A stretch of 64,000 bases of DNA from Branchipolynoe longqiensis (GCA_030323885.1 CM059186.1:27823005-27887004), one strand, 5' to 3'. Shown: positions 44,585 through 55,590, counted from the first letter of the stretch. Notes: generated by a model not told the origin, from the sequence alone. Made by a program: numbers and translations.

Positions 44585-45250
44585 GATCAGACATGCATAC
44601 ACATGTATATGTATATACATGTACACACACAAATATGCGCATATATACACTCATATCCATAGAAATACACATACACATACAAATACGCACATACATACAC
44701 ACATACATACAAACACACATACACATACACATATGCACATACATACACACATACCTACAAACACACATACACATATGCACATACATACACACATACATAC
44801 AAACACACATACACACACAAATATGCACATATATACATACATACAAACACACATAATGCAACCACACGTGCAAGCACAGATACATAAACATACACATACA
44901 CATGCAAGCGTACATGTACACAAATATGCACATACTTACACACATACATACAAACATACATACACATAAACACATGATGCAAACCAAACATGCATGTACT
45001 GATACATAAACATACACCCATACACAAATACACACATACACACTCAGGCACACATAACATGAATGCAAGAGTGAATATCTTATGTGTACACATACACTCA
45101 TATACATGTACACATACACACATAGATACATACAAATACATACATATACACATATCCTTGCAGACACACGTGCACCTACACCAATACACACATACACATG
45201 TACATATATACATACACAGATATGCACAGACACACGCACATACATCAACA
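44585..45250. repeat. (CA/TA)-rich microsatellite block
   Basis: About 660 bp of ACATAC, ACACAC and ATGCACATAC units. Open frames on both strands (up to 292 codons of C, V, M and Y on the minus strand) come from this composition. Confidence 0.95.
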
Positions 45251-45253
45251 CAT

Positions 45254-45630
45254 GGTGTGGCCGACTCGGTAAGAGCGCTGGCTTTCTGTGCGAGAGGTCG
45301 TGGTTTTGAATCCCGGCGATAGTCAAACCAATGATTAAAATAAATGTATACTTGTGGCTACCTAACCTGGCACTGAGCACCACTATGATAGGACAAGGAC
45401 TGGTTTTCTCCACCCCCAATAGTCAATGTTTACTTTTTGTGCTGGGGGGGGGGGGGGGTTAAATAAGCAAACAAAAGGTTTGCTCAGTCTCAGGATAATG
45501 TGACTGACAGGGGATATTGTGCCACATGGTGCCACTGGTCTGGTCTCCCGGTGGGGCAGTACTATAAAGTCACCATGAGTACGCAAGTCGGTACCAGTCC
45601 TGATATGACTTGAGATGCTAAAATCTAAAA
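45254..45630 (+). mobile_element. SINE-A interrupted by a 66 bp module
   Basis: Head GTGGCCGACTCGGTAAGAGC with B box GTTTTGAATCCC; the body breaks at GGACAAGGACTGG and resumes after the inserted module at 45486 (AGTCTCAGGATAATGTGACT). Confidence 0.9.
45402..45485 (+). mobile_element. 66 bp retroposed module with 9 bp target-site duplication
   Basis: GGTTTTCTC (45402-45410) and GGTTTGCTC (45477-45485) flank a segment beginning CACCCCCAATAGTCAATG and ending AAGCAAACAAAA. An A-rich end plus a duplication indicates retroposition of a very short transcript end. Relatives at 31055 and 47606. Confidence 0.8.
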
Positions 45631-45847
45631 CATCATTTAAAAGGTTTGCTACAATTTGACCTTCATTGACCTAACCATACATGCCGTGACCTATAATGCG
45701 TGACCTATAATGTGTAGGCCAATGGAGTAGACTGGATAGATAAAGAGCTTTCCTAATGAGGTCCGTCTGAAAACATTCCGCCCACCCACAACCTGAGGGT
45801 CATTATAGCGCCTACAAGAATGTACAATTTGGTCTTTCATTACTTAT
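45631..45847. other. Short spacer, no feature
   Basis: Contains TGACCTATAATGCG repeated once; otherwise nothing. Confidence 0.5.
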
Positions 45848-46033
45848 TCTATATGTTGAAGATTATTCGAGTGATTTCCTATAACACACGAGTCATTTTA
45901 CTTAGCACAAAGTATATATCCATATTAATATGCATATAATAATAATACACTATCGTATCAGTATTCATCAATTTTGAATATACACTCTGTACAACCTGTA
46001 ATACCTAATATCGACAATGAATTCATTAAATTG

Positions 46034-46362
46034 GCGACCAGATGCAATAGCCGAATGAGTTGAACATCCGTCTCCCATTTTGGTAGATCGTACGACTCGG
46101 TCAAGCCTGGTTGAGTCAAACCAATGACTTAAAACTTGATACTTGTCACTTCCTAGCCTGGCAGTCGGCATTATTAGGATAGGGCAAGGACTGGTTGGCT
46201 CAGTGTCAGGATAATGTGGCTGAGTAGGATATCAGGTCATGGTGCTGGTGGCCTGGTCTTGCAGTGGGGCAGCACTATAAATTCGCCATGAGTGCACACC
46301 GTCACAAGTCGGTACCCATCCTGATATGACCTTAGATGTTGCTAGGATGTAAAACAACAAGA
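46034..46362 (+). mobile_element. SINE-A in duplicated unit 1
   Basis: Head AATAGCCGAATGAGTTGAAC with an eroded B box (GGTCAAGCC); body and tail complete. Confidence 0.9.
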
Positions 46363-46565
46363 AACAAACAAACAAAACTATATTTTGAAGAATATTCGAG
46401 TGATTTCATATAGCACAAGAATCATTCTAATGAGCACAAAGTATATATGCGTATCAAAGTAATATGCGTATAATAATATACTATCGTATCGGTATTTATC
46501 AAGTTTGCATATACACTCTGTACAACCTGTAATACCTAATATCGACAATGAATTCATTAAATTGG

Positions 46566-46890
46566 AGACCAATAGCCGAATGAGGTGAACGTCCATCTCC
46601 CATTTGGTAGATCGTAGGACTCAGTCAAGCCTGGTTGAGTCAAACCAATGACTTAAAACTCGATACTTGTCGCTTCCTAGCCAGGCGCTCTGCATTATTA
46701 GGATAGGGCAAGGAATGTTTGGCTCAATGTCGGGATAATCTGACTGAGTGGGATATCAGGTCATGGTGTTGGTGACCTGGTCTCCCAGTGGGACAGCACT
46801 ATAAAGTCACCATGAGTGCACCCTGTTACAAGTCGCTACCCATCCTGATATGACCTTAGATGTTGCCAGAACTTAAACTCCAACAACCAA
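46566..46890 (+). mobile_element. SINE-A in duplicated unit 2
   Basis: Same eroded B box as its twin in unit 1, confirming common descent; body and tail complete. Confidence 0.9.
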
Positions 46891-47039
46891 TCCCACCATT
46901 AAATTGGCATGGACAGTGATTATGCGCTGGTTCCTGCTGGATACTAAGAGCTCTCACATGGCTGCCCTTGGGGTCAAGTTCCACATTCTGAATAACAGCC
47001 TGAAATATCATGGCAAACAACTAATTTGAAGCTAATGGT

Positions 47040-47245
47040 ATCTTTGTGCGCCAAATGACTAGACCACTCGCTTCCCTCGGGGACGGTCAGGGGATCAGTC
47101 TGCAGCCGAGTATAACTAAATATTTACTAAATTCATTCTCACCGCTACCTCACTTGGCGCTTAGGACAGGATAAGGAGCCGTGGAATGAGAAAGGCCGAT
47201 TGTCCGTGATTGAAATATCTAAACCCCGCTTAATCAATGAATGTT
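47040..47245 (+). mobile_element. SINE-B
   Basis: Head-like GCGCCAAATGACTAGACCACTC, then CTTAGGACAGGATAAGGAGC and the SINE-B end (GGAATGAGAAAGGCCGATTG, AACCCCGCTTAATCAATGAA). Confidence 0.7.
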
Positions 47246-47600
47246 AAAAAGTAGAAATCAATTTGTTTTAATTGTAAATGTGAATTGTGGGTGGTATCGG
47301 TGAACTGTTGGTTGTTTAGATCGGATGTCTGCCTGCAGGTCTGGGGAATGAGCGCCATCTATCTAATTAAGGTGGGTGGGTGGTGTAGGCTTCACAGTCG
47401 TTCTCACATTACCACCCACCGGTGATGTGAATAATACTACTTATGGCCTCTGCTTCCATTTCTGTCCCATGTCACCCACACCTCAGGTAGTAACAAGGCG
47501 CAACCTCCCATAATGCAATTTTACACAATTCATATTCAGAAAAAAGCAATGTTATAATATGTACATATAAATATATTATAAATATGTACATATATATAGA
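47246..47600. other. No gene recognised
   Basis: Nothing supported apart from TA-rich sequence near 47560-47600. Confidence 0.5.
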
Positions 47601-47660
47601 TCCCCCCAATAGCCGATGTCTACTTTTTGTGCTTGGTGGTCGTTAACCAAACATAATATC
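47601..47660 (+). mobile_element. Short CCCCCAATAG module
   Basis: CCCCCCAATAGCCGATGTCT followed by ACTTTTTGTGCTTGG and TTAACCAAACA, the same module as at 45411 and 31055. Confidence 0.6.
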
Positions 47661-47796
47661 ATATAGATCCATATATAGATATATATCGGTCTTTATTTGT
47701 ATATGCATTTTTATATATTTATGTGCACCTTTATATATTTATATATTTATATATATGTAGTGGTCTGCACTGACCTCTCAGGCAAGTAATGTGGTG

Positions 47797-48116
47797 TTCT
47801 CTGTGGCGGAGTGGTTAGAGTGTCTGACTTTTTCTAGGTCAGACTCCTAATCTGAGGGTCGGCGGTTCGATTCCCCATGCCCCCAGCTCTGCCAATTTGG
47901 ATTTCCACCGCTGTGTATAACTTACAGCGTCATCAAAGGCCTGTTGCTCTCATACCATGTCTATGTGGTGTGGGAGGTTAAAAATCCCTTGGGTCGGTAA
48001 AAGTGTAGGCTCGGGCTTTCTATCGACCAGCAGTGGAATGAGGAAGACCAGTCGTCTATGACTGAAATTTCCCCTGCTTAAACAACTAATGGACCAAAAA
48101 AAAACAAAAAAAAACA
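47797..48116 (+). mobile_element. SINE-C inserted into a tRNA-like tandem unit
   Basis: Head (GTGGCGGAGTGGTTAGAGTG, GGTTCGATTCC) and body as at 31336, a SINE-B-like 3' module (GGAATGAGGAAGACCAGTCG, CCCCTGCTTAAACAACTAAT) and an A-rich tail (48090-48116). It breaks the unit CAGGCAAGTAA..AGACAGGTAGGC, whose uninterrupted form is at 48427-48457. Confidence 0.85.
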
Positions 48117-48157
48117 ACATAGACAGGTAGGCGTGGGGAGTGTGTTGATATCAGGGA

Positions 48158-48229
48158 GCCTAGGTGGTGTAATGGTTAGCACACTGGCCCGGAGTGCAAA
48201 GAGATGCGGGTTCGAGTCCCGCTCTAGGC
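48158..48229 (+). other. tRNA-like sequence, unit 1
   Basis: 72 nt with a perfect 7 bp acceptor stem (GCCTAGG and TCTAGGC with one G-T), D arm GTGTAATGGTTAGCAC as in tRNA-Gln, and T arm GCGGGTTCGAGTCCCGC. The anticodon arm does not form a proper stem with U33, so it is a tRNA-derived promoter head rather than a tRNA gene. Confidence 0.75.
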
Positions 48230-48479
48230 ACAATATTTCCCATTTTCATCACCCCCACGACACTGGGGCCATGACCATGATCCTATACAAGCTATCCGCT
48301 GTATGGTTGTTGAACCTACCCTGTGCATGTATATATGTAAGTGCATTGCCTGTATGTATGTAATTGTAAGCATTAAAATACTTACAATTCCAGGGGGACG
48401 AGAGTAGTAGTCTGTACTGACCTCTCAGGCAAGTAACCACAAAGACAGGTAGGCATGGGTAGTACGGTGATATCAGGGA

Positions 48480-48551
48480 GCCTAGGTGGTGTAATGGTTA
48501 GCACACTGGCCCGGAATGCAAAGAGATGTGGGTTCGAGTCCCGCTCTAGGC
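48480..48551 (+). other. tRNA-like sequence, unit 2
   Basis: The same 72 nt structure as at 48158 with two or three changes (GGAATGCAAAGAGATGTGGG); acceptor and T stems retained. Confidence 0.75.
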
Positions 48552-48590
48552 ACAATAATTCCCATTTCAATCACCCCCACGACAAATATA

Positions 48591-48912
48591 TATATATCTG
48601 TATTTAGATTTATTTATTTTTATCTATATTTATGTGTATATATACATGTTTAACCATTCCGCTGTCTCCCTTGGTTTAGTAATGCCCGCCCCGCCAGGCT
48701 CGTTCGTTGTAGTCGGGTTGGTTTCCTCCTGTGGCTGCCGGCTCCATGTTGTCGGAAGTTAGGGGGGTGGGGGGGCGGGTTCCACGGAAGGGAACTGGGG
48801 AGGGGAGGGGGCGCAGGTGTATCTATGGAGGTGTTAGGGCGATGTTCCTCTCCCCAATATTAATGTCTAGTGTGTTTGGGGACTATGCCAACTACCTGGC
48901 TTTATGGTTTGT
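48591..48912. other. No gene recognised
   Basis: TA-rich start, then a GC-richer stretch around 48680-48830 with a G-rich patch (GGGGGGGTGGGGG). No supported ORF. Confidence 0.5.
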
Positions 48913-48962
48913 TTGTTTGTTGTTGTTTTACGTCCTAGCAACATCTAAGGTCATATCATGAC
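48913..48962 (-). mobile_element. SINE-A tail fragment
   Basis: TTGTTGTTTTACGTCCTAGC then AACATCTAAGGTCATATCA; nothing beyond the tail. Confidence 0.75.
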
Positions 48963-49324
48963 AGGGGCTGTCTGGGGGGGCGGCTAACGTTGACCTACAG
49001 TTATGGGGATAGAGGTTCATACGATGAAAATGAATAAGGACGCGAGGGATTAACAGTTCAGAGCCCACAGCTTTATTGTTTGCTAACAGTCATGTGAATT
49101 GGATAGCACCCTTCTTATATTATAAGTGCCCATCACCAGTCGCCAAGACTGGAGCTCATCATGCCTATGCTATCAGATTATCATGAAAAAAACGGAGCGC
49201 CATCCAACACCTCCGGCGGGTCCGAGCACGCTGGGTCGAACGCCCTCCCCATGCTAGGGAAGTAACCAGAGAAACCATGGTATCTCCCCTAGCAAAGGGA
49301 AACAGGCGTGAGCCTTTCTCCGCA

Positions 49325-49436
49325 ACTGGAAGCCATTTGCGGGTGCGCAAATGTGAGCGACCCGCAAATGTGAGCGACCCGCAAATGTGAGCGGCTCGCA
49401 AATGTGAGCGACCCGCAAATTATTGCGGGTCGCTCG
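49325..49436. repeat. 17-18 bp tandem repeat ending in a perfect hairpin
   Basis: Four or five units of CGCAAATGTGAGCGACC lead into GAGCGACCCGCAA (49406-49418), loop ATTA, and the exact complement TTGCGGGTCGCTC (49423-49435). Confidence 0.85.
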
Positions 49437-49484
49437 TTATGGGTCCTCAAGTGTCCAGGCTTCACAGAAGGCTCGCCCACTTCA

Positions 49485-49688
49485 CAGGTATTTATATATA
49501 TTAAAGAGATTCAATGTACATTTATATAATATATATAGCATATATATATCATATTTATATATATTTATATAGCATATGAACATAATATATTAATTATTAT
49601 ATATTTATATATCTTGTATATATACATATTTAATTTCATTTATATTTTTATATTTATATAAATATTCATACATAATTAAATATATGAA

Positions 49689-49719
<31 letters not shown>

Positions 49720-49865
49720 GTAAGATGGAAACTTATTTATTCTGGTGGATTTCTTTTTACATGACCAGCCTCATTACCTCATGCGTGTTTGCGTCGGTAT
49801 TCCACAACATGCACATATATATATATATTATATATATATATTATATATATATAATATGAGACTGT
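49485..49865. repeat. TA-rich simple sequence
   Basis: Long TATATA and ATTTATATA runs, including a 26 bp pure TA run (49689-49714) and a symmetrical TATATTATATATA block (49815-49856). Confidence 0.95.
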
Positions 49866-50561
49866 CTCAAAAGGGGCTAAGCAATATGGGACAAAACTTT
49901 GTCCATTGTAACGATCAACATACTATCTGCTTATGCATTTGCTCAGGATAAACTGATTTGTTTTTTACATGGTGTTTCATAATCCCAATAGAATACATAT
50001 TGATTTGAAGCAAATGTCCTTTTGTTTTCAGTATAACCGTTTCTGTGCTGTTTTGTGTCAATCGTTACAATTGACAAAAAAATGAAGAGTTATCACCTTT
50101 TGAGACAGGCTCATATATATATATGTATATATATATGTGCATGTGAATATATATATATATATATATATATATTCCCCGAGGGGGTGTCCCTCGTTAGAGC
50201 TGCTCGTTGTCCATTAGTGAGCATATCCCTGAGACAATGAGCTGAATACATCCACCCCTATCAAGCTTCCACTCTAGGCCCGTCCTCCTCTCCGGAAAGG
50301 CTTATTCCCCGAGCAGCCCACCCTCGTCTCCACCACACACACACACACCACACACACCACCCCTACTCTACATGTACTCCCCCCCCCACCCACCTTGCGC
50401 TTTGGAGTAAATCCCATCCCCACTTCCACCCCACTCAGTCAGAGACCCACTGTTTTTTTAGCAATCAATTATTGCTTCAGCATTCCCTGTAGATTCATAC
50501 AGCCAACATCTGTATCTACTGTTCTCACCGGCAACAGGAACAGTAACAAAAACGCACACCG
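49866..50561. other. No gene recognised
   Basis: TA runs at 50113-50170, CA runs at 50337-50360 and C-rich patches only. Confidence 0.5.
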
Positions 50562-50690
50562 ACGCGCTGACCAAATAGGTAGAACACAGGCTTCCTGTGC
50601 GGAAGGTCAGGAGTTCGATTCTGGGTCGAGTCAAAAGCAATGACTTACAAAATTGATACTTGTCGCTACCTAGCTTGGCGCTCAGAATTA
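50562..50690 (+). mobile_element. SINE-A head fragment
   Basis: GACCAAATAGGTAGAACAC, then GGAAGGTCAGGAGTTCGATTC and GAGTCAAAAGCAATGACTTA; truncated at TTGGCGCTCAGAATTA where the MITE begins. Confidence 0.85.
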
Positions 50691-50965
50691 CAGTTGCATA
50701 GTCCGATGGTTTTGATTTTTTTTTCATTTTCTGAGGTAAATATATTAGGTTGGGCATTTTAATCTATCTTACTTTAGTCTGAAGTAACTTTTATTTTAAA
50801 TGGCTAACGTTTGATATATTTGATGTGAAAATATGCCACATTAACTTCCCCAAGCACGTCAAAACTCTGACATGATAGGGTTCTGTCGTAATCGGCTCTA
50901 TTACGTTGCCTTGGTATTCCCTTCTATGTGGCAACAAAATGCTTAATAAGTGCAATGTCTGGCTG
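50691..50965 (-). mobile_element. TTAA-MITE, partial
   Basis: Begins AGTTGCATAGTCCGATG; the interior (TAAATATATTAGGTTGGGCA, ATTTTAAATGGCTAACG) is the complement of 5955-6190. The other terminus is missing. Confidence 0.8.
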
Positions 50966-51270
50966 ATTATAGAATGAGGCGAAGGACGAAGTGGAAGAGG
51001 AGGAGGAGCCTGGTGTGCCTAGTGTTGCTTGGGTGGTGCCCGAGGCACAAGTATCAACCAGCAAAGAAAATAACAAGCAGCAGCAACACAACAAGCATTA
51101 ATTACTATAACTGCCCGTCAAGAGGCAGCAATGAAAGCATGGGGGCGCCACCACTATTTGGGGCACTCCACACAAATGAACCCATCCATCCCCGCCCCGC
51201 AGCCATGCATGTGGATTTTATGTTGCCCTCCCCAAAAAAGAACCATTAAAAAACAATAGGTGTTTTTTAG
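50966..51270. other. No gene recognised
   Basis: Unique sequence; a 99-codon ORF at 50950-51249 has no domain. Confidence 0.45.
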
Positions 51271-51475
51271 TTGATGGGTAGGTGTGTGTGTGTGTGGGGG
51301 GGGGGTTATGTATGGTATTTTGGTTGTGTTTCTTTTTGGGGGGTTGTGAGTTTTTTTGTTTTTTTTGTTTGTTGTTGGGTTTTTTTGGGGGGGTTGCGGG
51401 GGGTTGGAGATTTGTGTTAGTTTTATGGGTTTTTTTCTTGGGGAGGGGGGGGGGAGAAGCAGTTGCGTTGTGTCT
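51271..51475. repeat. G/T-rich low-complexity tract
   Basis: Runs of T and G (GGGGGGGGTTATG, TTTTTTGTTTTTTTTG). ORFs on either strand are compositional. Confidence 0.9.
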
Positions 51476-51830
51476 GTTGGCACAGCAAACAGTTTTGTTA
51501 GCATTATTTCAAACTATATGAAGGGAGCTCCTAGCAGTTGCTGCTGTTTTCAATGATGGTAGTTTAGTGAGTTGCATTCACCTCCCCAGCATTGCGGGCT
51601 ATATGTGATGTATCAGCATTATGCGAGTATAAAGGTGCGGGTGGGAATTTATAATAATTATTATCCAGTATTATCCATTTATTATCCATGTATTACCAAT
51701 TACTACTCGCAATGTATTTGCTTCGTTTCTTCCATCCTGGGACCGGTGGTGCCAGCACTGACCCAAACCCTAACTCTGCGTGCGCACATTGTCACACACA
51801 TAGATACATATGCATACATGCACATATATA
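51476..51830. other. No gene recognised
   Basis: TATTATCCA repeats at 51655-51700 only. Confidence 0.5.
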
Positions 51831-52247
51831 CAGTATAACCCCGTTAAGCCAAACTTGAAGAGACCCTAGAAATTTGTTTGGATTAACCGATGATTGGTTT
51901 AACCAAGCTTTGACTTGGCTTTGGCAAAAACGTGGGTGTGTTATGAATGTAATATAAATGTATGTGGACAATTTGATTATTGTTTTTTATGTATATACAG
52001 TATAACCCCATTAAACCAAGCTAGGTTAAACCAAACGATCGGTTAATCGAAACTTTTTTCGGCGGCCAGGCAAAATACTACCATTTATCATATAAAAAAG
52101 TTGGTGGGGTCTCAGATGACCTTATAACCACATGAAAATTTGGTTTAACCATACCGGAAGAGGTCTGGGGTCCGACAATTTTGTTTGGATTAACTGATAA
52201 TTTGGATCATTTAGTTTAACCGAGCTTGGTTTAACGTGGTTATACTG
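51831..52247. mobile_element. pogo-like MITEs, one complete and one broken
   Basis: CAGTATAACCCCATTAAACC at 51998 and the inverted TTGGTTTAACGTGGTTATAC then TG ending at 52247 bound a 250 bp element. A second left end (CAGTATAACCCCGTTAAGCC) starts at 51831 without its own right end, so a partial tandem or nested copy lies in front. Confidence 0.8.
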
Positions 52248-52257
52248 CATATGTATA

Positions 52258-52816
52258 TATGTATACACACACAAGTCAGTGTGGATAAATTGGTTTCATC
52301 AGGCAGCCTATGTATACACACACAAGTCAGCATGCATACATTTGTTGCATCAGGCAACCTATGTGTACACACACAAGTCAGCATGCATACATTTGTTGCA
52401 TCAGGCAACCTATGTATACACACACAAATCAGCATGCATAAATTGGTTGCATCAGGCAACCTATGTATATACACACAAGTCAGCGTGCATATATTGGTTG
52501 CATCAGGCAACCTATGTATACACACACAAGTCAGCATGCATAAATTGGTTGCATCAAGCAACCTATGTATACACACAAGTCAGTGTGCATAAATTGGTTG
52601 CATCAGGCAACCTATGTATACACACAAGTCAGCACGCATAAATTAGTTGCATCAGGCAACCTATGTATATACACACAAGTCAGCATGCATAAATTGGTTG
52701 CATCAGGCAACCTATGTATACACACACAGTTCAGCGCGCATAAATTCATTGCATCAGGCAACCTATGTATACACACACAAGTCAGCACGCATAAATTTGT
52801 TGCATCAGGCAGCCTA
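52258..52816. repeat. 56-60 bp tandem satellite, ten copies
   Basis: Units run CCTATGTATACACACACAAG, TCAGCATGCATAAATTGG, TTGCATCAGGCAA. Unit lengths of 56-60 bp change frame between copies, yet several frames stay open for about 120 codons. Confidence 0.95.
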
Positions 52817-53377
52817 GATAGCACGGTCACCTCGGAATGGCATACACCTGCTTACTGCCTGCACTCTTAAGGACATTGTTGCAGTGACCAGGATTGTGCA
52901 CCTGCCGGGTGATACACGGTGCTGAACCTGCCCTGCGTATCTAACAGGAGTGCACTACGTAGCTATTTATAACGGAAGTATGAGACTTACGATTCCAAGG
53001 AGATGACTGCAATGAGTTGCCCTCATGCACTGGTAGGCGTGGATGGGTTCATTGCATTGGCCAGCCTAGATAAGGTAAATGATTAGGCTGCTCATCCTGG
53101 AATGGCAGAAATGTGGGTTCGAGTACAGCTGTAGTCACTATTTTCCCGTTTTTTTAAGCATCCCCACCTCTATGACACTCATTAGTTTGATGACGTAGAC
53201 AGAAATGGTGGTTACAACCAATTAGGGGGCTCGGTTGCATCAGCCAGCCTAGATAAGGCCTGGAATAGCATAACTTTGGTTCGAGTCCAGGTCTAGTCAC
53301 TATATCTGCGTTTGTTGAAGCAACCCCCACCACCACCCATACCACGATCCTGCTTACTAGTTTGATAACCTAGACTG
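52817..53377 (+). repeat. Diverged relatives of the tRNA-like tandem units
   Basis: CCAGCCTAGATAAGG, ATGTGGGTTCGAGTAC and GTAGTCACTAT recur at 53060-53140 and 53240-53310, resembling the heads at 48158 but with degraded A boxes and stems. Confidence 0.6.
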
Positions 53378-53742
53378 ACATGATGGTTGAAACCATACTG
53401 GATGTCCGAATGAGTTGAGCGTCCGTCTCCCGTATTGGTTGATCATAGGATTCGAACCGATGGGTTCCAACCCTGGTCGAGTCAAACCTATGACTTAAAA
53501 ATTGATACTCACTTCCTAGCCAGGCTATCGGCATTATTAGGATAGGGCAAGGATTGGTTGGCTCCGGATAATGTGACTGAGTGGGGTATAAGGTCATGGT
53601 CCTGGCCGCCTGATCTCCCAGTGGGGCGACACACAAAAGTCGGCATGACTGTCGAAAGTAGGTACCCGTCTTGATATGACCTTAGATGTTGCCAAGACAT
53701 AAAACTCTAACAACCAACCGATGAACATGATGGTTAAAACCA
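53378..53742 (+). mobile_element. SINE-A with 18 bp flanking duplication
   Basis: ACATGATGGTTGAAACCA (53378-53395) and ACATGATGGTTAAAACCA (53725-53742) flank a full-order copy with head GATGTCCGAATGAGTTGAGC. Confidence 0.9.
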
Positions 53743-54401
53743 ATTTGGGGAGGGGGGGGGGGAGTCGTAATAACAGAGCTGTGGGGGGTGACGGTGCTAG
53801 TTGGGGGGGAGGGGGGTTGGAGTGGCTGGTTTGAACCAACGTGCTACCTGAGATGACTATAATCCGACGGTGAGTGCGTGTGTGTGTGTGTGTGTTGCTA
53901 TGGTGATGGGGGGTGGGTGTTAGCTGGAGATGTTGAGTTGTGGGTATAATGCTGCGTTCATATGAACTGGTGAATATGGTGTTTCCCACTTCACAACCGG
54001 TGAATTGGTTCAAGTGACTTCACAACTGGTGAACACCACCTGTGAACTGGAGATTTTTTAAGCGGCTCGGTGCTCACCACTTGTGAAGAAATGGCGGCGA
54101 ATACAGAAAAGTTGCATGTTCGATAATAAATTGACAAAAATATCTTTGTAATGAAACCATTGTCTATGATATGTCATCTTAAAACAAATCATACATTATG
54201 GTGGTGGATGCTATCTACCAAAAACGTGCAGTTTATGTGTTATTTATGTGTTATTTACACATTATTGTAGTACTCTATTATCGCCCAGCATGAAACGTGT
54301 TTACCGCGAATTGCCAAATGAATTCTCTCAGTCTACATGGTCGTGTTCACCGGCAGTAAGTGGGAAGTTCACCATATTCACGAGGACCGTATGAACGCAG
54401 C
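53743..54401. other. No gene recognised
   Basis: G-rich and GT-rich simple patches (53745-53900). 53955-54060 holds several GGTGAA / TTCACAAC direct and inverted motifs around CACAACCGGTGAATTGG. Confidence 0.5.
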
Positions 54402-54615
54402 ATTGGTCGTAATGCTTGCATTGCGTTTGATTCGCAGTAAAGGAGGAGTACCCCCCCCCCCCTCGCCATTTCTGCCGCCGACCGTTGGGTTGCATAACAA
54501 CCCCCCCCTCCTCCTCCCTCCTTATAACCTGCGTCCCAGCCTTCCCTCTCCACTCCGCCTCCTCGCCCTGCCAGACACACTACACGACCAATTTTACAAG
54601 GCAAGGCGTGCGATG
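54402..54615 (+). mobile_element. 5' fragment of the gag-element family
   Basis: GGTCGTAATGCTTGCATTGC and TTTGATTCGC as at 34025, then a C-rich stretch and TTATAA (54522). It stops soon after, before any gag sequence. Confidence 0.65.
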
Positions 54616-54649
54616 CTTTGCATCAACAGGAATGAAACTGTTTAATTAA

Positions 54650-54905
54650 CACTTGGAGCTGCATAGCCCGATAGTTTTGTGTTTCTGTCATTTTCGGAGA
54701 TAAATCTATTAGGTTGATCGTTATAATCTACCTTACTGTCGTTTGAAGGAGCTTTGATTTTAAATGGCTAAATTTCTGTAATTTTTCTGAGATAAATATA
54801 TTAACTTGATTGTTATAATCTACCATATTTTAGTTTGAAGTATCTTTGATTTTAAATGGCTAGGTTTTGGGATATTTGAAGTGCAAGCATGCTAAATTAA
54901 TTTTG
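54650..54905 (-). mobile_element. TTAA-MITE with internal duplication
   Basis: Starts near AGCTGCATAGCCCGATAG. The internal block (GAGATAAATCTATTAGG, TTTGATTTTAAATGGCTA) occurs twice in a row (54700-54765 and 54782-54861). Confidence 0.75.
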
Positions 54906-55590
54906 GCAAGCACACACCACTCACTCACGTATGCACAAACAGACCCACATAATACAAATACAAACACACATAAGACATATATTAACATCACGATGAGAAC
55001 CACACACAAATACAGAAACAAATATCGATACCGACCCGAGCATCCGGCTTCCCGAAAGTCGAAATTAGTAGCAAACCAGCTATTTTTTAAATGAGCCAGT
55101 TTTGATTTGTTTTGCCATGTTGCCACTTCGTTTTATATATATGTTGATTGATTGATTGGTGGTTGCTTCACGCCGTGTCGGCAGCATAGGCCATATTCAC
55201 GGCGAGAATATATATATTTTTTTCATTCTATGTAATATATATATAAAATATATATATAATACATAAATATGTATAATACCTCTAATTTATAATAAGTATG
55301 CATATGCATCATATATAATCATTAATTTTATATAATGAACAGACATATGCAATTTATATAATACATAAATATATACATAATACATATAAATAATAAATAC
55401 AAATAATATGTAGCACATATATGTATTTATTATATATAATGAACAGATATATATTAGCATCACAACTTATCCATTCACAGGACGAGCCTTAATGGCTTTT
55501 CATTTGATGAGTTTTCAAAAGGCCTTGACTGGATTTGGAGTTCCTGGAATCAGCTTCAAGGGGAATCATGCAAATTAAAGTGTTTTGGAA
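54906..55590. other. No gene recognised, partly TA-rich
   Basis: CACAAATACAAACACACATA simple sequence (54935-55020) and TA-rich runs (55200-55460). No domain-bearing ORF. Confidence 0.6.

Larger units (their letters stand above)
45848..46920. repeat. Tandem duplication of a 530 bp unit containing a SINE
   Basis: Unit 1 (45848-46377) and unit 2 (46378-46920) both start CTATAT.TTGAAGA, share TGTACAACCTGTAATACC and TCGACAATGAATTCATT, and each carries a SINE-A at the same place (46034-46362 and 46566-46890). The SINE was present before the duplication. Confidence 0.9.
47755..48590 (+). repeat. Tandem units carrying tRNA-Gln-like heads
   Basis: Units of about 310 bp (excluding SINE-C) repeat GACAGGTAGGC, GATATCAGGGAGCCTAGG, TCACCCCCACGACA and CTGACCTCTCAGGCAAGTAA. 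Partial older relatives occupy 52817-53377. Confidence 0.85.

Noticed and set aside
44541..45419. 292-codon minus-strand ORF rich in C, V, M and Y
   Set aside because: It lies on the CA/TA microsatellite; the composition alone yields it, and other frames are equally open.
48158..48551. Functional tRNA-Gln genes
   Set aside because: Acceptor and T stems are good, but the anticodon arm does not pair and lacks U33; the units sit in a repeat.
49325..49436. CRISPR-like array
   Set aside because: Units are contiguous without spacers, and the sequence is eukaryotic.
52211..52870. Repetitive 118-121 codon ORFs
   Set aside because: Satellite with unit lengths that change frame; frames on both strands are open.
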